A DNA stretch of 7,590 nt, from positions 1 through 7,590 of the forward strand of contig CAJURV010000085.1 of the NCBI GenBank assembly GCA_910588925.1, in the 5' to 3' direction. The notes beneath the pieces were generated by a model, which saw only the letters and a program-made list of their open reading frames with translations, made no database searches and had not been told where the DNA came from. Of the stretch, positions 6,400 to 7,590 are shown piece after piece (within the stretch, counting starts at the first letter, position 1; the number at the start of each line of letters is the position of its first letter). The stretch is from an uncultured Rikenellaceae bacterium. GTDB lineage: Bacteria > Bacteroidota > Bacteroidia > Bacteroidales > Rikenellaceae. A program made the translations under genes and the position numbers.

Positions 6400-6431
6400 C
6401 AAATTTACGATATTGTTTCACAATACACAAA
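6400..6431 (-). promoter_or_regulatory. Bacteroides-type promoter of the 5816-6328 gene
   Basis: Read on the minus strand this is TTTG (6431-6428), a 20-nt spacer, then TAAATTTG (6407-6400). That matches the Bacteroidetes housekeeping consensus TTTG-N19-21-TAnnTTTG at every defined position. Transcription would start near 6393, giving a leader of about 65 nt before the ATG at 6328. Confidence 0.75.
6411..6425. promoter_or_regulatory. Palindrome inside the promoter spacer, possible operator
   Basis: TATTGT (6411-6416) and ACAATA (6420-6425) form a perfect 6-3-6 inverted repeat lying wholly between the -33 and -7 boxes of the minus-strand promoter. A protein bound here would block polymerase. 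No repressor gene is visible nearby. Confidence 0.4.
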
Positions 6432-6486
6432 ATGTTTTTCTCTTTATTACACGAAAATAGTTGTTGTATTAACAGGCAATTCCGTA

Positions 6487-6518
6487 TTTGAGATATTGGT
6501 CCGTTTTTTGTAAATGAG
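6487..6518 (+). promoter_or_regulatory. Possible promoter of the DoxX gene
   Basis: TTTG (6487-6490) is followed after exactly 20 nt by TAAATGAG (6511-6518), which keeps the TA and part of the TTTG of the -7 consensus. Spacing is ideal but the -7 match is incomplete. The implied leader is about 28 nt, ending in an A-rich stretch before the ATG. Confidence 0.35.
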
Positions 6519-6552
6519 ACGATAAAATTCAATATATTAATACAATAAGATT

Positions 6553-6963
6553 ATGATACAATTAAACATCAACACCAATTTGGGTTTGCTTATAATGCGA
6601 CTGGGTGTAGGGGGGCTTATGCTCATACACGGTTTGAGTAAAATTGCAGGCGGTATAAGTACCGTGAAGTATCTGGTCGAATCGGCCGGATTGCCGTCTT
6701 TCTTCGCTTACGGAGTGTATATAGGCGAGGTTATCGCTCCTATAATGATACTGATAGGGTTCCGTACCCGTTTGGCTGCCGCTATTATGGCATTCAACTG
6801 TTTGGTTGCGGTTATCATGTATCATCCGGGCGGGTTTTTATCGCTCGACGCTACCGGCGGTTGGACACTCGAATTGATTGCCTTGTATCTGATAGGTGCG
6901 GTGGCGCTTTTCTTTACCGGATCGGGTCGTTTTGCCGTCAGTCGTAAAAGTATTTGGGATTAG
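6553..6963 (+). CDS. DoxX family integral membrane protein
   Basis: This 136-residue inner-membrane protein has the four hydrophobic helices of the DoxX/DoxD-like family, at about 11-28, 51-70, 72-90 and 104-122. Family hallmarks are visible: LGVGGLMLIHGLSKIAGG (17-34) at the end of helix 1, IGEVIAPIMILIGFRTRLAA (57-76) joining helices 2 and 3, and MYHPGGF (89-95) after helix 3. The precise biochemical role of most members is unknown; some relate to thiosulfate:quinone oxidoreductase subunits or oxidative-stress membrane proteins. The ATG follows an A-rich leader typical of the phylum and there is no signal peptide apart from helix 1. It appears monocistronic, with its own terminator downstream. 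Length is normal. Confidence 0.92.
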   Translation: MIQLNINTNLGLLIMRLGVGGLMLIHGLSKIAGGISTVKYLVESAGLPSFFAYGVYIGEVIAPIMILIGFRTRLAAAIMAFNCLVAVIMYHPGGFLSLDATGGWTLELIALYLIGAVALFFTGSGRFAVSRKSIWD

Positions 6964-6968
6964 TTTCG

Positions 6969-7022
6969 GCATACTTTACTGTATGCGGTAGTGATTCTCG
7001 ACATACTGTTTTACATTATGTC
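6969..7022 (+). other. Two small hairpins in the DoxX 3' region
   Basis: GCATAC (6969-6974) pairs with GTATGC (6981-6986), and GACATA (7000-7005) pairs with TATGTC (7017-7022). They share similar cores (CATACT...) and come right after the stop codon, ahead of the terminator. They may protect the transcript 3' end; neither has a T run. Confidence 0.4.
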
Positions 7023-7033
7023 TTGCAGAACCG

Positions 7034-7075
7034 GAGGGGCGGTCTCCTTTTAAGGGGAGGTCCGCCCTCTTTTTT
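7034..7075 (+). terminator. Rho-independent terminator of the DoxX gene
   Basis: GAGGGGCGG (7034-7042) pairs with CCGCCCTC (7062-7069), with one bulged G. An inner stem, CTCCTT (7044-7049) with GGGGAG (7054-7059), includes G-U pairs. T6 follows (7070-7075). It sits about 70 nt after the DoxX stop codon. Confidence 0.85.
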
Positions 7076-7234
7076 ATAGATGATTATCAGCGTTTCGATT
7101 GCGTGGTGGGAGATTCGTTGCATTATAAAGGAGCGATAGGCTTTGTGATGATTTTGCAATATGGTTGATTTTATTTGTGGCTTGATGGGAGGCGCAGTAG
7201 TTTCGCCTTGGTTGTAATAAACACAATTACCTGT
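7076..7234. other. Gene-free spacer before the right repeat
   Basis: No gene, RNA or clear promoter was found. The longest ATG-started plus-strand frame I noticed (from 7080) has only 19 codons. Confidence 0.4.
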
Positions 7235-7557
7235 GATAATTATACTGCATAGTTAGCGGTACTTTACCCGAAGTCACGAGGGCCGGAGCCTGCGGGGGAC
7301 CGCTTAAACGTGACATTCTTTCGATTCCCAACGGTGATTTAAGCGGAAAGGTCCTATAAATTACTGCAACTTACGCGGGCCTCCGTGTGGGGAGGCTCCG
7401 GCCCGCTCATCCCTCGTTCCTCGGGATTTAACGGCGGAATTGGGTTTGATTGCCCTCGCTTCGCTCGGGCGTGTACGCCTTGCGGCGTTCTTTATTAATT
7501 TTTGTTGGGCAGCGTTCTGTGCCTTGTCTTTTGCAGTTGTGTTTAGTGTAGTTGGAA
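7235..7557 (-). repeat. Right copy of the ~330-bp inverted, structured repeat
   Basis: This is the reverse complement counterpart of 328-678. The core at 7400-7495 is nearly identical to 390-485, and the two ends align at 7537-7557 and 7235-7250. This copy has an extra hairpin, GCCTCC-GTGTGG-GGAGGC (7379-7396), where the left copy has a different sequence with its own small stem. A second G/C-rich block (7284-7303) is exactly shared. Homology to the left copy stops just past 7557, so the outer boundary lies inside the window. Confidence 0.8.
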
Positions 7558-7590
7558 GTTTGTGTTTTTTCGGTATTAGAGGTTGCTTGT

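Noticed and set aside
328..7557. Composite transposon bounded by the inverted repeats
   Set aside because: The enclosed genes are mainly housekeeping, there is no transposase or recombinase, and the repeats are diverged outside their cores, so recent mobilisation as a unit is not supported.

Overview
This window looks like chromosome from a gut-type member of the Bacteroidetes, probably order Bacteroidales; I cannot fix the genus. The evidence is the protein families (a RokA-like ROK sugar kinase, a U32 protein with the signature EMFVHGALCMAVSGKCYLS, a short DDxxD polyprenyl synthetase), promoter-like TTTG / TAnnTTTG motifs instead of -35/-10 boxes, and A-rich sequence rather than Shine-Dalgarno sites before most start codons. 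Most of it is ordinary housekeeping sequence. No transposase, integrase, CRISPR array, tRNA or rRNA gene was seen.

Layout. Positions 1-94 hold the tail of an upstream plus-strand transcription unit, ending in a rho-independent terminator. Positions 95-925 contain no convincing gene but carry the left copy (328-678) of a dispersed repeat of about 330 bp. A two-gene minus-strand operon follows: polyprenyl diphosphate synthase (2173-3147) and a U32-family protein (926-2173), joined by a one-base TGATG overlap and ended by a hairpin at 871-893. A divergent control region (3148-3346) separates this operon from a plus-strand ROK-family hexokinase (3347-4306). The kinase gene ends in a perfect 31-bp inverted repeat that includes its stop codon. 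A gene-poor stretch with degenerate short repeats (4368-4785) leads to a minus-strand class I purine nucleoside phosphorylase (4786-5628). Upstream of that, also on the minus strand, is a small membrane-anchored protein of unknown function (5816-6328). Its reading frame appears broken at a T5 run, and its C-terminal part continues in another frame down to 5661. A divergent intergenic region (6329-6552) has a very good Bacteroides-type promoter with a palindrome in its spacer. A DoxX-family membrane protein (6553-6963) and a terminator follow. The window closes with the right, inverted copy of the 330-bp repeat (7235-7557).

How the genes relate. The prenyl synthase and U32 protein are almost certainly co-transcribed and translationally coupled; a functional link through isoprenoid or quinone metabolism is possible but not shown. 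The sugar kinase and the nucleoside phosphorylase are independent units of central metabolism (hexose and amino-sugar phosphorylation; purine salvage). The two least ordinary items are the inverted pair of structured repeats, with a 96-nt core identical at 94 positions, and the frameshifted membrane protein.
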